Below are positions 25,033 through 33,667 of a DNA stretch of 64,000 bases, piece by piece. Location of the stretch: assembly GCF_005765165.1 (NCBI RefSeq), contig NZ_VCIW01000022.1, positions 62,001 through 126,000 on the forward strand, read 5' to 3'. The stretch comes from Paenibacillus antri. Its GTDB lineage: Bacteria > Bacillota > Bacilli > Paenibacillales > YIM-B00363. Below the pieces are notes generated by a model. The model had not been told where the DNA came from. It worked only from the letters and a program-made list of their open reading frames with translations, and made no database searches. The stretch's first letter is position 1. Every line of letters starts with the position of its first letter. The position numbers and the translations under genes were made by a program.

Positions 25033-25611
25033 TCAATCCTTTCCCCCCATGTTCCTAAAGCCCTTGATTAACACCTGAACGCCGAAATAAAATTCATGCT
25101 CCATATCCGGAACGGGCGTAGATTCATTGCGGTCCATAAGGGTCACTCGGTATTCGTCCAGGAGGAAGGAACAAATATAGTTATTTAACATCCATCCCGC
25201 CGAAAAGAGGTCCCGACCGGCGAACCCGGCTTTCTCGAGCATCCCGTTCACTTTCGTAATGAGGTGAAGCCTGTATGGGGTCGTAGGCGGGGTTTGTACC
25301 AGCACATGAACGGAATCGCGGATCTCCAAGTACGTCGTTCGGCATCGTCCGCTGAACTCGAGCAACTGTTCTTCCCAAGGAAGGTTTTCGTCCGGGAACG
25401 CGATCCCCTTGCATATTTCTTCCCCCATCAAGCTCATGAGCTCATGTTTGTCCCGGATGTACCAATACAAGGAAGCCCCTTTGATATTCAGCGCTTGCGC
25501 CAGCCTGCGAATAGTAAGCTTCTCGACCCCCTCTTCCTGGAGGAGAGCCATGGCGGTCTGAACGATGACGGATAGATCCAGTTTCTCGCTGTCCGATGTT
25601 CTTTTGGCCAA
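25033..25611 (-). CDS. TetR-family regulator (TetR class C-terminal domain)
   Basis: A 192-residue repressor. The HTH is in the N-terminal 50 residues (LTIRRLAQALNIKGASLYWYIRDKHELMSLM), followed by a ligand-binding helical domain of the TetR class. It is divergent from the hydrolase and DUF998 genes, with two CTAACNNNGTTAG palindromes between them; it should repress that operon and itself. A TTG at 25611, 9 bases after GGAAGG, gives a normal TetR N-terminus (MAKRTSDSEKLDLS); another in-frame TTG at 25638 lies before the ribosome site. Confidence 0.85.
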   Translation of the reverse strand: MAKRTSDSEKLDLSVIVQTAMALLQEEGVEKLTIRRLAQALNIKGASLYWYIRDKHELMSLMGEEICKGIAFPDENLPWEEQLLEFSGRCRTTYLEIRDSVHVLVQTPPTTPYRLHLITKVNGMLEKAGFAGRDLFSAGWMLNNYICSFLLDEYRVTLMDRNESTPVPDMEHEFYFGVQVLIKGFRNMGGKD

Positions 25612-25631
25612 AAATAAACACCTTCCTTCTC

Positions 25632-25661
25632 TTGACAATCATACCATGGCGACTGTAATCT
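25632..25661 (+). promoter_or_regulatory. Promoter of the hydrolase-DUF998 operon
   Basis: TTGACA (25632-25637) and TAATCT (25656-25661) with 18-base spacing. The first operator palindrome overlaps the -10 box. Confidence 0.6.
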
Positions 25662-25692
25662 AACAATGTTAGATAAAGACTAACGCTGTTAG
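25659..25692. promoter_or_regulatory. Tandem TetR operators CTAACNNNGTTAG
   Basis: Two palindromes, CTAAC-AAT-GTTAG (25660-25672) and CTAAC-GCT-GTTAG (25680-25692), with centres 20 bases apart, lie between the TetR gene and its divergent target. Identical half-sites with differing spacers are strong evidence for a dimeric repressor. Confidence 0.8.
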
Positions 25693-25731
25693 ACAGGAAT
25701 GACGAATTAAGATAAGGAAGGTCGTGATCCT

Positions 25732-26601
25732 ATGTCGGCGCCTCGCTTCGCGATGTCCAAGGATGGTACTCGAATCGGATACTACCAAGTCGGCCGCGGC
25801 CCTGGTTTGGTGCTGCTCCATGGGATCATGGAATCCGCCTCCAGCCATATGGAGCTTGCCGAAGCTCTGTCCGACTCCTTGACCGTCTACTTGCCGGAAC
25901 GCCGGGGCAGAGGAGTCAGCGGTCCTTACGGAGAGCGTTACGGATTGCAGACGGAAATCGAAGATCTCGCGGCTGTTCTGGAACAGACCCGAGCGACCTC
26001 CATATGCGGAATCAGTCTGGGCGCTTTGCTTGCGTTGGAAGCGGCGCGGGCCGATCCCTCCATTCGGAAAGCGGCCCTCTTCGACCCGCCGCTTTCCTTC
26101 GACGGTTCCGTATCGACGCATTGGCTGAAGCGATTCGATGAAGAAATGACTCGAGGCGATATCGCCGCCGCGTTGGTAACCAGTATGCTGGGAACGCGGT
26201 TGGGGCCGCCTATATTCCACCGACTGCCTCGTCGGCTGCTCGTCGGTCTAACCAAGTTGATGTTGGCCGGGCAGGAGAAGAACGCCGCCGCAGGCGACGA
26301 GATCCCCTTCGGCCGGCTTGCCGCAACGATTCCTTATGATGTGGGCCTCGTCGACGAAATCATAGTACCCGTAGATCGTTATGACTCGATGGGTACGGAT
26401 TTTCTCTTGATGGGAGGCGATCGAAGCCCGGCCTATATGAAGGATGCGCTTCATAAGCTCGAGAAGCTTCTGCCGGGGGCGCAAAGAATCGAATTCACCA
26501 AGCTCGGTCATGAGGGGGCCGGCAATCGGAGTCGCCGCGGCCAGCCCGATCGAATCGCTCGGGAATTGCGTAATTTTTTTCTTAGAGGAGAATGCTCATG
26601 A
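25732..26601 (+). CDS. Alpha/beta-hydrolase
   Basis: A 289-residue soluble hydrolase. It has the oxyanion-hole segment VLLHGIMES, a nucleophile elbow GISLGA with the catalytic Ser near residue 101, and a late GHEGAGN that supplies the His (about 265). The substrate is unknown. It is the first gene of an operon controlled by the divergent TetR; its stop overlaps the start of the DUF998 membrane gene by 4 bases. ATG 25732 follows AAGGAAGG at a spacing of ten bases. Confidence 0.88.
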   Translation: MSAPRFAMSKDGTRIGYYQVGRGPGLVLLHGIMESASSHMELAEALSDSLTVYLPERRGRGVSGPYGERYGLQTEIEDLAAVLEQTRATSICGISLGALLALEAARADPSIRKAALFDPPLSFDGSVSTHWLKRFDEEMTRGDIAAALVTSMLGTRLGPPIFHRLPRRLLVGLTKLMLAGQEKNAAAGDEIPFGRLAATIPYDVGLVDEIIVPVDRYDSMGTDFLLMGGDRSPAYMKDALHKLEKLLPGAQRIEFTKLGHEGAGNRSRRGQPDRIARELRNFFLRGECS

Positions 26602-27269
26602 ACAGTTCGAATTCTAGCAATCGGAAATTCGAATTGTTACGACTGCTGCCTTTGGGCGCCATCGCCGGCCCTGTCCTTTTTACATTGGCATGGGTCGTTC
26701 TCGGCTTCCTGAGCGATGGGTATACCATCTACGGAGAACGCATCGAACCTTATTCCGCCGTCACGCAACCTATTAGCGGCTTGGGAATGGGGGCTACCGC
26801 CCCCTATATGAACGGAGCCTTCATCGCGAGCGGAATCCTCCTCTTCGCAGGACTTCTAGGTGTATTCCGCAGGATGAGAGACTACGGTAAGCCTTCCATC
26901 CGTAAAGCCTGTTTAGCATCGTTCGCACTGTCGCCTATCGGCCTTATCGTATGCGGTCTTTATGATTTGGAACAAACCTTGATGCACTCGATAGGCTTCC
27001 TATTGAGTACCGGCACAACGGTGGTGAGCTTCGTCATCGGGGGATTTTATTTCCGAGACATTCCGAATTGGCGTAGATTCGGGAACGCTATGCTCGCGGG
27101 CAGTCCCCTTACGCTCCTGCTTGTGATTTTCTTCTTCATGAGCTTCGATCCCATCGCCGCAGGGCAAGGGGTCGGAATCGGCGGCATCGCCAGCCGCGTT
27201 CTCGCGTTAGAAGTCCTCGGCTGGTTCGCGCTGATGGGATGGAACGCGTGGGCGAATCGCCTGGAATAA
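26598..27269 (+). CDS. DUF998-family membrane protein
   Basis: A 223-residue protein with about six membrane helices; PYSAVTQPISGLGMGATAPYMNGAFIASG after the first helix is typical of the DUF998 family, of unknown function. Start 26598 follows GAGGAGAATGCTC and overlaps the hydrolase stop (ATGA), so the two are coupled and share TetR control. It may be a membrane partner or efflux-related protein; there is no direct evidence for a substrate. Confidence 0.85.
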   Translation: MNSSNSSNRKFELLRLLPLGAIAGPVLFTLAWVVLGFLSDGYTIYGERIEPYSAVTQPISGLGMGATAPYMNGAFIASGILLFAGLLGVFRRMRDYGKPSIRKACLASFALSPIGLIVCGLYDLEQTLMHSIGFLLSTGTTVVSFVIGGFYFRDIPNWRRFGNAMLAGSPLTLLLVIFFFMSFDPIAAGQGVGIGGIASRVLALEVLGWFALMGWNAWANRLE

Positions 27270-27290
27270 AGCGAATCAACCCAGGCCCCG

Positions 27291-27454
27291 CCCCGGGCGG
27301 ATGGCTAACCACCGTCGTCTCCCGAATCTGCCTCGACATGCTCCAAACCCGCAAATCCCGCCACGAGGAATCGATGGAAGCGTACTCGCCCCATGCAGTG
27401 ATGAATCATCCGCACAGCGATCCGGAAGGCGAAGCGCTGCTGGGCGCCGCGTAA
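27291..27454 (+). pseudogene. Fragment of an ECF sigma factor (SigJ/ECF41-like)
   Basis: The frame reads GWLTTVVSRICLDMLQTRKSRHEES and then EAYSPHAVMNHPHSDPEGEALL before a stop. It matches the region 2-to-4 linker of sigma-J-like ECF factors, where the family has GWLTTVVxRxCLDMLRxRKxRxEE and a DPExEALLAD segment. Regions 2.1-2.3 upstream and region 4 downstream are missing, and no ribosome site precedes it, so this is a decayed remnant between the DUF998 gene and the YhgE-like pseudogene. Confidence 0.65.
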
Positions 27455-27498
27455 TGCTCGGATTGTTTCGAGACCGCTGCGATTCCCCCGTCTTCCCT

Positions 27499-28716
27499 TT
27501 ACCTGCTCACGCCCACGCCTTGCTTCTTGGTCGCAGCCGATGGCTTATAGATCGACAGCAGCAGCACGACCAAGCTGACGACGGCAATGCCGCTCAACGC
27601 AACGGTTGCTCCATTCCAGCTAATACCGCCACCGAAGAAGAACAGCTCTCGCAAGCCATCCACCAAAAACCGCATCGGCAGCCAGGAATGAATCCAGTCC
27701 CGGTAAAAGCCGTTCATAAATTCCTCGGGCAAAGCGAGCAGGGGTGTGCCGAAAAATAACAGCAACACGAACAATACGATTCCGCGAATTCCCGTCCATG
27801 ACAACACGGCTGAAATCATCAAGAAGAAGCTAAGCACCGATAGGCTAAGGAACCATCCTACATCCGCAATATCCGGCACATCCAGCTGCAACATTGCGTC
27901 TGCCAGCCAAGACAAGCCAAAGCCGACCGGCAATGCAACAAGGATACCGAGCGCAAGTTGCGACAATCTGACTAGAAGCCTCCGCTAGCGGCTATCCGCA
28001 GCCTCCACCGCTTTGCCCGCCGCAATCGTCGAAACGGCCGCTCCCGCAATGCTTGCCATCCACAGCGGCTGAAACAGCGATACCGGCGCGTTGCCGCGCG
28101 CAGGACTACTGCCGGTCTCGTTGACATTCGTAATACTGCTGACGATTGGAGATACAACAACGGCCGCTTGCGACGGCGTCAAGGTCGCGCCCTTGGCCTC
28201 CAATTCCGCTAGAAGCTGCGCGCTCACCGCATCGTTTATCGTCGCCAGCGCCCCGCTCATCATTTGGGTAACCATCGAGGATGCCGTCGCATTCATCCCC
28301 TGGTTGACCAGCGCTTCAAGCCGTGGCGACTCCGGTGCAGACGATCGAAGCGAAGCCTGTTTTGCGCTGAAGTCGGCAGGAATGACCAGCGCAGCGTAAT
28401 ACTGCCTGTCGTCAAGTCCTTCCCGCATCTCCTCATAGCTGCCGACCTCGACCCATTTCACCGGCGAGGCGGCGGTACCTCCTTGACTCCGGTCGGCGGC
28501 CCCCGCGCCGGTCGTGATTTGACCAAGCAGGGCTTCACCCAGCTTCATCTCCGTCCCGTCCTGCAGAATAGCGCCTTCATCCAGGTTAACAACGGCTATC
28601 GGCAGATTCGCCGGTTTCATTGTAGCGGCAGGGTAAGACGTCAGCACAAAAATAAACAACGCCGTAAGCGCAATTATCGGCGAAGCCGCAAACAGCTTAT
28701 TTCGAAAAAGATTCAT
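27499..28716 (-). pseudogene. YhgE/Pip-like (DUF3533-type) membrane protein interrupted by an in-frame TAG
   Basis: One continuous frame from ATG 28716 (after GAGGGAGTGTGTGAGA) to the stop at 27499, apart from a TAG at 27985-27987. The first 243 codons give an N-terminal helix (PIIALTALFIFVLTSYPAATM), the NLPIAVVNLDEGA segment typical of YhgE/Pip and ABC-2-like proteins, and a large extracytoplasmic domain. The 161 codons after the TAG give four or five membrane helices, as expected for the C-terminus. The break falls in the first helix of the membrane block, so neither part alone should be functional. A divergent TetR gene, the usual partner, is intact. A sequencing error or TAG read-through would restore about 405 residues. 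Confidence 0.75.
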
Positions 28717-28744
28717 TCTCACACACTCCCTCAGTCGTATTTGA

Positions 28745-28844
28745 ACACCGTGTTGATTAATGTTCACAATGTAGATTATAATGAGCTCGCATCCAATTAC
28801 AATAATCAGAATGTAAGAGTCTGCCGTATAATCAACACGTGTGT
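28745..28844. promoter_or_regulatory. Inverted GTGTTGATTA / TAATCAACAC boxes between TetR and YhgE-like gene
   Basis: ACACCGTGTTGATTA (28745-28759) recurs in inverted form as TAATCAACACGTGT (28830-28843). Each contains a small palindrome (ACACCGTGT or ACACGTGT), and they lie on either side of the divergent promoters. They are likely operators of the TetR protein at 28872. Confidence 0.5.
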
Positions 28845-28871
28845 CCATTCTGTTGAGAAGGAGTGATGATA

Positions 28872-29486
28872 ATGTCCGAGCCGCCTGTTCAAGACAGAAG
28901 AATCGTGCGTACGAAACGCTTGATCAGAGACGCATTGACGGAATTGATCGAGGAAAAGGGTTTTGAAGGAATTACGGTCAAAGATTTGACCGATCGTGCG
29001 GATATTAATCGCGGTACGTTCTATATTCATTTCAAGGACAAATATGATTTGCTCGATCAAAGCGAAAAAGAAATTATGGATCATATCGAACGGTTAGCCG
29101 CATCCGGCTATCAATGGGCTATGGCTGGGGACTGGAAAGAAATAATCCATGGCGCTACCATCCCCTTTGTTCAGAAGTTGTTCGAATATTTCCAGGAACA
29201 TGCAAGGTTCATGAATGCCGTTCTGGGGCCAAAAGGCGATCCATCGTTTCAGAAACGGCTCCGGGAAGTCATTCGCAAAAGGGTGCTGCCCGTTTTGACG
29301 CAGACCAGACACGAGGTGCTGGTGCCGGTTCATTATTTGACGGCATACGTCAGCTCCGCCCATCTAGGCGTCATCCAGGAATGGCTGGAGAACGGCATGG
29401 AGACCCCTCCACCCGAGATGGCTACCATTCTGGCGCGATTATCGCTTCTAGGTCCGGGTCATGTCGCCGGCATAACGCGGGAGTAG
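28872..29486 (+). CDS. TetR-family regulator
   Basis: A 204-residue regulator. The HTH lies at about 20-60 (ITVKDLTDRADINRGTFYIHFKDKYDLL), with a ligand-binding domain of the type usually found beside YhgE/Pip membrane proteins. ATG 28872 follows AAGGAGTGATGATA. It is divergent from the YhgE-like pseudogene and shares an intergenic region with inverted GTGTTGATTA boxes, so it likely regulated that gene and itself. Confidence 0.87.
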   Translation: MSEPPVQDRRIVRTKRLIRDALTELIEEKGFEGITVKDLTDRADINRGTFYIHFKDKYDLLDQSEKEIMDHIERLAASGYQWAMAGDWKEIIHGATIPFVQKLFEYFQEHARFMNAVLGPKGDPSFQKRLREVIRKRVLPVLTQTRHEVLVPVHYLTAYVSSAHLGVIQEWLENGMETPPPEMATILARLSLLGPGHVAGITRE

Positions 29487-29528
29487 GGAACCCGTTCAAA
29501 ATATCTCTAGGTGGTCGTTTCAAGCAAA

Positions 29529-29556
29529 AATCCACAACCTCGTGCGGTTGTGGATT
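29529..29556. terminator. Bidirectional terminator between convergent genes
   Basis: AATCCACAACC/GGTTGTGGATT forms a perfect 11-bp stem between the TetR stop (29486, plus) and the membrane-protein stop (29584, minus). On the minus strand TTTTTG follows. Confidence 0.8.
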
Positions 29557-29583
29557 TAGCACTTGGAGCTCCGCTCCCGTCAG

Positions 29584-30174
29584 TCAAGCAGGCAAACCAT
29601 CTACGTCGAGATTTGTAAGCGCCTTTCCTTTAGCTGTTTTCTTCCATACTTCAATCCCGAACAGCATGAAGGCCAGACCCCAAATAATCGGCGAGTAATC
29701 CGATACGACAGGAAGAAAGTTGAGAACCGGCGACGCCAGCAGTAAAATCGCCGGCACAATGGATAACACTTTCGTTCGCAGTACCGTAATAGCGAATAAG
29801 ATCATACCCAGCATCAGGAACGGCATCATGAGGGCACCGCCGATCATAATAGGCAGCGGAGGCATATTCGCCTCCAGGATGGACGGATCATGGACCGCAA
29901 ACACGAGTGTCGAGAAGACCATGGCCATCAGTATAAAGCTTGCAACGGAGTGGAAGAGGAAGGCGGTAAACCCGAGTTTGCCCATTTCTTTGATATGAAC
30001 AAAATATAAGCCGAACATTCCCATCCCCATACACATCGTACCGAGGATACCCGAAACCAATTCCGGTACGCTATTCATTCCCCACACGAGTGCTAGCGGA
30101 GTCATCAGGGCACGAAAAAAACCTCCGATAATACCGCAAACCGCCAAAAATCGAATCACTTTCAAAAACGTCAT
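29584..30174 (-). CDS. Small polytopic membrane protein (module 2)
   Basis: A 196-residue, six-helix membrane protein paralogous to the one at 21154-21726 (shared MTPLALVWG motif after helix 1 and WGLAFMLFGIEVW near the end). It is the last gene of an operon with the NarL-type regulator and ComP-like kinase, whereas its paralogue is divergent from its kinase. ATG 30174 follows GGAAAGGATGTTGGAA; an ATG 9 bases upstream is possible. The function is unknown; conservation with the same kind of kinase implies a shared pathway. Confidence 0.84.
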   Translation of the reverse strand: MTFLKVIRFLAVCGIIGGFFRALMTPLALVWGMNSVPELVSGILGTMCMGMGMFGLYFVHIKEMGKLGFTAFLFHSVASFILMAMVFSTLVFAVHDPSILEANMPPLPIMIGGALMMPFLMLGMILFAITVLRTKVLSIVPAILLLASPVLNFLPVVSDYSPIIWGLAFMLFGIEVWKKTAKGKALTNLDVDGLPA

Positions 30175-30293
30175 TTCCAACATCCTTTCCCTCATCCATT
30201 TGGTTTGCTTGATATCGTAAGCATACGCACCCGGACGTCCCAACGTCATGTGACCGGTGTCCCGCGCGGCTAGGAAAAAAAAAGACCCATCCG

Positions 30294-30953
30294 TCAGGAT
30301 GGATCTCGTTTGCCCAAACCGGCTTCTCGCGCCATTACGATCGCATGGGCTCGGTCGGCTGCATGCAGCTTGCTTAATATGTTGGATACATAGTTTCGCA
30401 TCGTTTTGGAGGCGATCCCCAGTTGTTTGGCAATCTCCGCATTGTTTCCCCCTCTGGCGATCCAATCGAGGATCTCTCTTTCCCGCGCCGTCAGCTCCGG
30501 GAATACATCCGCGCCGGGCTTCTTGTTCATCGTATCGAAATAATACATCATCCTTCTCGCAATCGCAGAGCTGAAGATCGCCTCCCCTTCTCCGACGGCT
30601 ACAATCGCTCGAACGATTTCCTGCTGCGACGCATCCTTCAGTAAATAACCTCTTGCACCCGAACGCATCGCCGCAAAGACGGAATGATCGTCATCGAACA
30701 TGGTAAGGATCAGGATCCCCGTCCGCGGATGCTTAGCGATAATTTCGCGACTGGCTTCAATTCCATTGATTCCCGGCATATTGATGTCCATCAGAATCAG
30801 ATCCGGGCGCTCTGCATCTGCAAGCTGAATCGCTTCTTCTCCCGTCTGCGCTTCGCCTACCAGTTCGAATTCCGGCAGAGACTTCAGCAACCCGACAAGG
30901 CCGTCCCGAAAGACGGGATGATCTTCTGCAATCAATATCTTTCGTTTACGCAT
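30294..30953 (-). CDS. Response regulator, NarL/LuxR family (module 2)
   Basis: A 219-residue regulator with receiver IAEDHPVFRDGL, phospho-acceptor D56 in LMDINMPGING, and a LuxR HTH (LTAREREILDWIARGGNNAEIAKQLGIASKTMRNYV). It is paired with the kinase whose stop it overlaps by 8 bases when started at ATG 30953 (GGAGAAAG upstream); a GTG at 30971 is an alternative with a longer overlap. It is paralogous to the regulator at 18110-18751. Confidence 0.92.
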   Translation of the reverse strand: MRKRKILIAEDHPVFRDGLVGLLKSLPEFELVGEAQTGEEAIQLADAERPDLILMDINMPGINGIEASREIIAKHPRTGILILTMFDDDHSVFAAMRSGARGYLLKDASQQEIVRAIVAVGEGEAIFSSAIARRMMYYFDTMNKKPGADVFPELTAREREILDWIARGGNNAEIAKQLGIASKTMRNYVSNILSKLHAADRAHAIVMAREAGLGKRDPS

Positions 30954-33021
30954 ACGATTGTCTTTCTCCACGGACGCTCTCTCCCTCTTTCCAGATCGGT
31001 ATGGTTACCGCTACCGTCGTTCCAGCACCCTGCACCGATGTAACCGATAGGCGTCCTCCTACCTCTTCCGCTCGTTCCCTCATCGATTGCTGCCCCACTC
31101 CTGCTTTGGGATTCGACGGAAATCCATGGCCGTCATCCTTTATTGCAATGTGGAGATGCGAATCGGCCCGTACGGTTATCTCGCACTTGCTGCCTCTCGA
31201 ATGCCGAATTGCATTCGCGACCGCTTCTTGTATAATCCGATAGCCAGCCACCTCAACGGCGGCAGGCAGCGCAGGCAGCTCCTCCATCGTCTCAACCGTG
31301 ACCCGCAGAGGATGGTCGGCAAATTGGTAAGCGATCTCCCGCACGGCGAAAGCAAATCCGAACTCGTCCAAAGCGGGCGGCCGCAGCGCATAGACCAAGC
31401 GGCGCAAGCTGCTTATGGTTTGTCTGAGATGCTCTTGAATGTCGCTCAGCTTGCCTGCCGTTTCGTCGTCGGCTTGTTGTTTGTACAGGAGGCCGTCTAT
31501 TTTATGCGCTATACTGGCCAGCTCCACGCCGAGACCGTCATGAAGATCCCGACGCAGCCGACGCCGCTCTTCCTCTCTCGCCGTCACCAGACGCTCGCGG
31601 GAGCGTTGCAGTTCGCCCTGCAATCGAACCGCTTGCACAGCAATTCCGGCATGCCGAATCAAGTCATCCAGCAAATAATATTTAGCCGGAGGCAATGTCT
31701 CCCGCCAAGAACGTACCCCCAGTCGGAGAACGCCTACCTTCTCTCCCTGAATCTGAAGAGGCAGCTCCGAAGCCGTCTCCCCGGCCACTCCATGGGAAGC
31801 AAGCGCGATTCGACGTCCGTCCTGCTCGATTTCGATCGAAGCATAAGGAATTCTGAGCGCTTGCGCAAGCCCTTCAACGACAGTCTGCATTAACGAGGAA
31901 TGCGTCAACGTTAATTCCACCCGCTCGGTGAGCCTGGATAGTACCGTATAAGGCTCTTCCCGATCGCCATATACCAGCCGATTCACCCCTCGCTGAACGG
32001 CGGATCGGATGGGCTGGAATAGAACCGCCGCCATGCCGGTCGCAAGCAGCGACACGAACACGTTCCCGTTGCTCTGCAGTACCGCCCCGAATAAACCTAC
32101 AACGATAACGTACGTGCTGATCACAAATACCGTCATGAATACATAGATGATCGTCCTGTTAAAGAGGATCGACATATTGCGGAGGCGCAGCTCGAAGATC
32201 GATATTCCGATGGAGAAAGGCATGAACAGAAGCCCTGTATAGAAAACAAACCACGTGAGCATTTTGGCAAGTCCGTGATCCAGACTCTGCAGCAGCAAGC
32301 TGACCGGAACGGCGATAAGGAAGCTCCCCAGACTTGCGACGAACCACTTGATCTGCCTCTTTTGTTCCACGGTAGTCGCATTTCGATATCGTCTCGCTTG
32401 CGAGTAGACAATAAGTACATGAAGAGTTAGGAAAGCCGAGGTACGGAATACTGCAGGCCACGTGTTGGGGTCGATCAGGGTACCCTGCAGAAAGTATTGT
32501 CCAATCGTCCCCACTAGACCGAAGTAAGCGGGGACACGCAGCCATCCAGGGGCAAAATGCCCGTCCGGATAAAGAAATAGAAAGAAGAGGTACAAACCTC
32601 CCGTAAAATTAACGATTTGCAAGAGAGCATTCATGTCAGGAGAACCCTGAAATACTTCCGGCTGTATTCCTAACGCCGTTCCCGTGGCGATCAACAGGAT
32701 CGAAGCGAACAAGCAGACCCGATCCTTGAACCCATAATAATAAAGAAGGGCGCCGATAGAGAAAAACGTAATGAATTGAATGGTGATCAGAATTGTCACG
32801 ATCGCCCCGTACAAATGCGTAGACATGCCGAAGCTGTTCAGGTCGGCCGCTTCCTTGAACGTAAGCTGGAATAAATTTCCGCAGGCCGAAGCCGCGCACG
32901 GAGTCAAGTACAACTCATAGGATTTCCAGGCGGAGAATAGAAAGACAGCAATGGATATAGCGGCGATATACCACCAACCGACATGCTGTGTTAGCGTGAA
33001 GATTCTCTGAATATGCTTCAC
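30946..33021 (-). CDS. ComP-like sensor histidine kinase, HisKA_3 type (module 2)
   Basis: A 691-residue kinase with a multi-helix membrane half, a GAF-like segment, a HisKA_3 helix (REEERRRLRRDLHDGLGVEL) and an HATPase domain (IIQEAVANAIRHSRGSKCEI; GVGQQSMRERAEEVGGRL). After helix 1 the extracytoplasmic loop carries C42-x4-C47, and a later FLYPDGHFAPGW motif is present, both matching the kinase at 18777-20921. The start is GTG 33021 after GGTGGTGTCAA. It is translated together with its regulator. The signal is unknown; the paired Cys could form a disulfide. Confidence 0.91.
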   Translation of the reverse strand: MKHIQRIFTLTQHVGWWYIAAISIAVFLFSAWKSYELYLTPCAASACGNLFQLTFKEAADLNSFGMSTHLYGAIVTILITIQFITFFSIGALLYYYGFKDRVCLFASILLIATGTALGIQPEVFQGSPDMNALLQIVNFTGGLYLFFLFLYPDGHFAPGWLRVPAYFGLVGTIGQYFLQGTLIDPNTWPAVFRTSAFLTLHVLIVYSQARRYRNATTVEQKRQIKWFVASLGSFLIAVPVSLLLQSLDHGLAKMLTWFVFYTGLLFMPFSIGISIFELRLRNMSILFNRTIIYVFMTVFVISTYVIVVGLFGAVLQSNGNVFVSLLATGMAAVLFQPIRSAVQRGVNRLVYGDREEPYTVLSRLTERVELTLTHSSLMQTVVEGLAQALRIPYASIEIEQDGRRIALASHGVAGETASELPLQIQGEKVGVLRLGVRSWRETLPPAKYYLLDDLIRHAGIAVQAVRLQGELQRSRERLVTAREEERRRLRRDLHDGLGVELASIAHKIDGLLYKQQADDETAGKLSDIQEHLRQTISSLRRLVYALRPPALDEFGFAFAVREIAYQFADHPLRVTVETMEELPALPAAVEVAGYRIIQEAVANAIRHSRGSKCEITVRADSHLHIAIKDDGHGFPSNPKAGVGQQSMRERAEEVGGRLSVTSVQGAGTTVAVTIPIWKEGESVRGERQSYA

Positions 33022-33175
33022 TTGACACCACCGTTTTCTTATTTCCGGTTTTTCTAGTATCTGGGTCCTTGCTTGTAAAATGGAGGTGTTCTCACTGAGT
33101 TTAAGTCTACATGACTCTTATATAGAAATAAATAATTTTCCATCCGCTCCTGGTTTCGCCGGGTCATTTTGCTGA

Positions 33176-33577
33176 CTATGACGCGCTATACTTAGCTTTC
33201 ATGATGCGGTAACAGAGCTTAATAAGATTCGGCACGGAAAACACTTTTCCTATAAGATATGAGAACGCTGCACGGTTTCCTCGCTTCGTGTTGCACTCCA
33301 TGCAAGAAGCGAGTAAGTTTCGGGGAAGATCCGAGCCGCCTTTGCTTGAAGGGACAATGTGATCGACCGTCGTTGCGGGACGCCCGCACCACAAGCATGT
33401 GTACTGATCCCGTTTTAATGCGGCTTTCCGACAGTCTCGAAATAAAAATGGGTTGTAAAGCAATCGAATCGTCTGCTCGTCAATCCAGACGGCACGAGCG
33501 CGATCGACTTCTCTCCATGCCCGGTGAAGCAAACAGGGGGTAAGTTTGTGACCATCCACATTGAGCACTGTTATCAT
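33176..33577 (-). CDS. HNH endonuclease
   Basis: A 133-residue protein. The HNH core follows RDQYTCLWCGRPATTVDHIVPSSKGGSDLPRNLLASCMECNTKRGN: two CxxC/CxxxC zinc pairs, the catalytic DH and the Asn. An N-terminal segment (VDGHKLTPCLLHRAWREVDRARAVWID) is typical of standalone HNH proteins found near RNA genes and in accessory regions. ATG 33577 follows GGAGGCGATTGACT. It is immediately downstream of tmRNA copy 2, which makes it a candidate for a mobile-element-derived gene. Confidence 0.88.
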   Translation of the reverse strand: MITVLNVDGHKLTPCLLHRAWREVDRARAVWIDEQTIRLLYNPFLFRDCRKAALKRDQYTCLWCGRPATTVDHIVPSSKGGSDLPRNLLASCMECNTKRGNRAAFSYLIGKVFSVPNLIKLCYRIMKAKYSAS

Positions 33578-33635
33578 AGTCAATCGCCTCCTAAAGCTAA
33601 AGTCAGTCAATAACGCATTCGAACCACAAAGCAAA

Positions 33636-33655
33636 AGACACCCTCTCGGGTGTCT
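33636..33655 (-). terminator. Terminator of tmRNA copy 2
   Basis: AGACACCC/GGGTGTCT stem followed on the minus strand by TTTTGCTTTG, 13 bases past the tmRNA 3' end. Its sequence differs from the copy 1 terminator. Confidence 0.8.
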
Positions 33656-33667
33656 CTGCACTTGGTA

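Noticed and set aside
33176-33577. Homing endonuclease explaining the ssrA duplication
   Set aside because: The HNH gene lies next to ssrA copy 2, but it is a small standalone HNH protein, not within an intron or intein of ssrA. Adjacency alone does not support homing.
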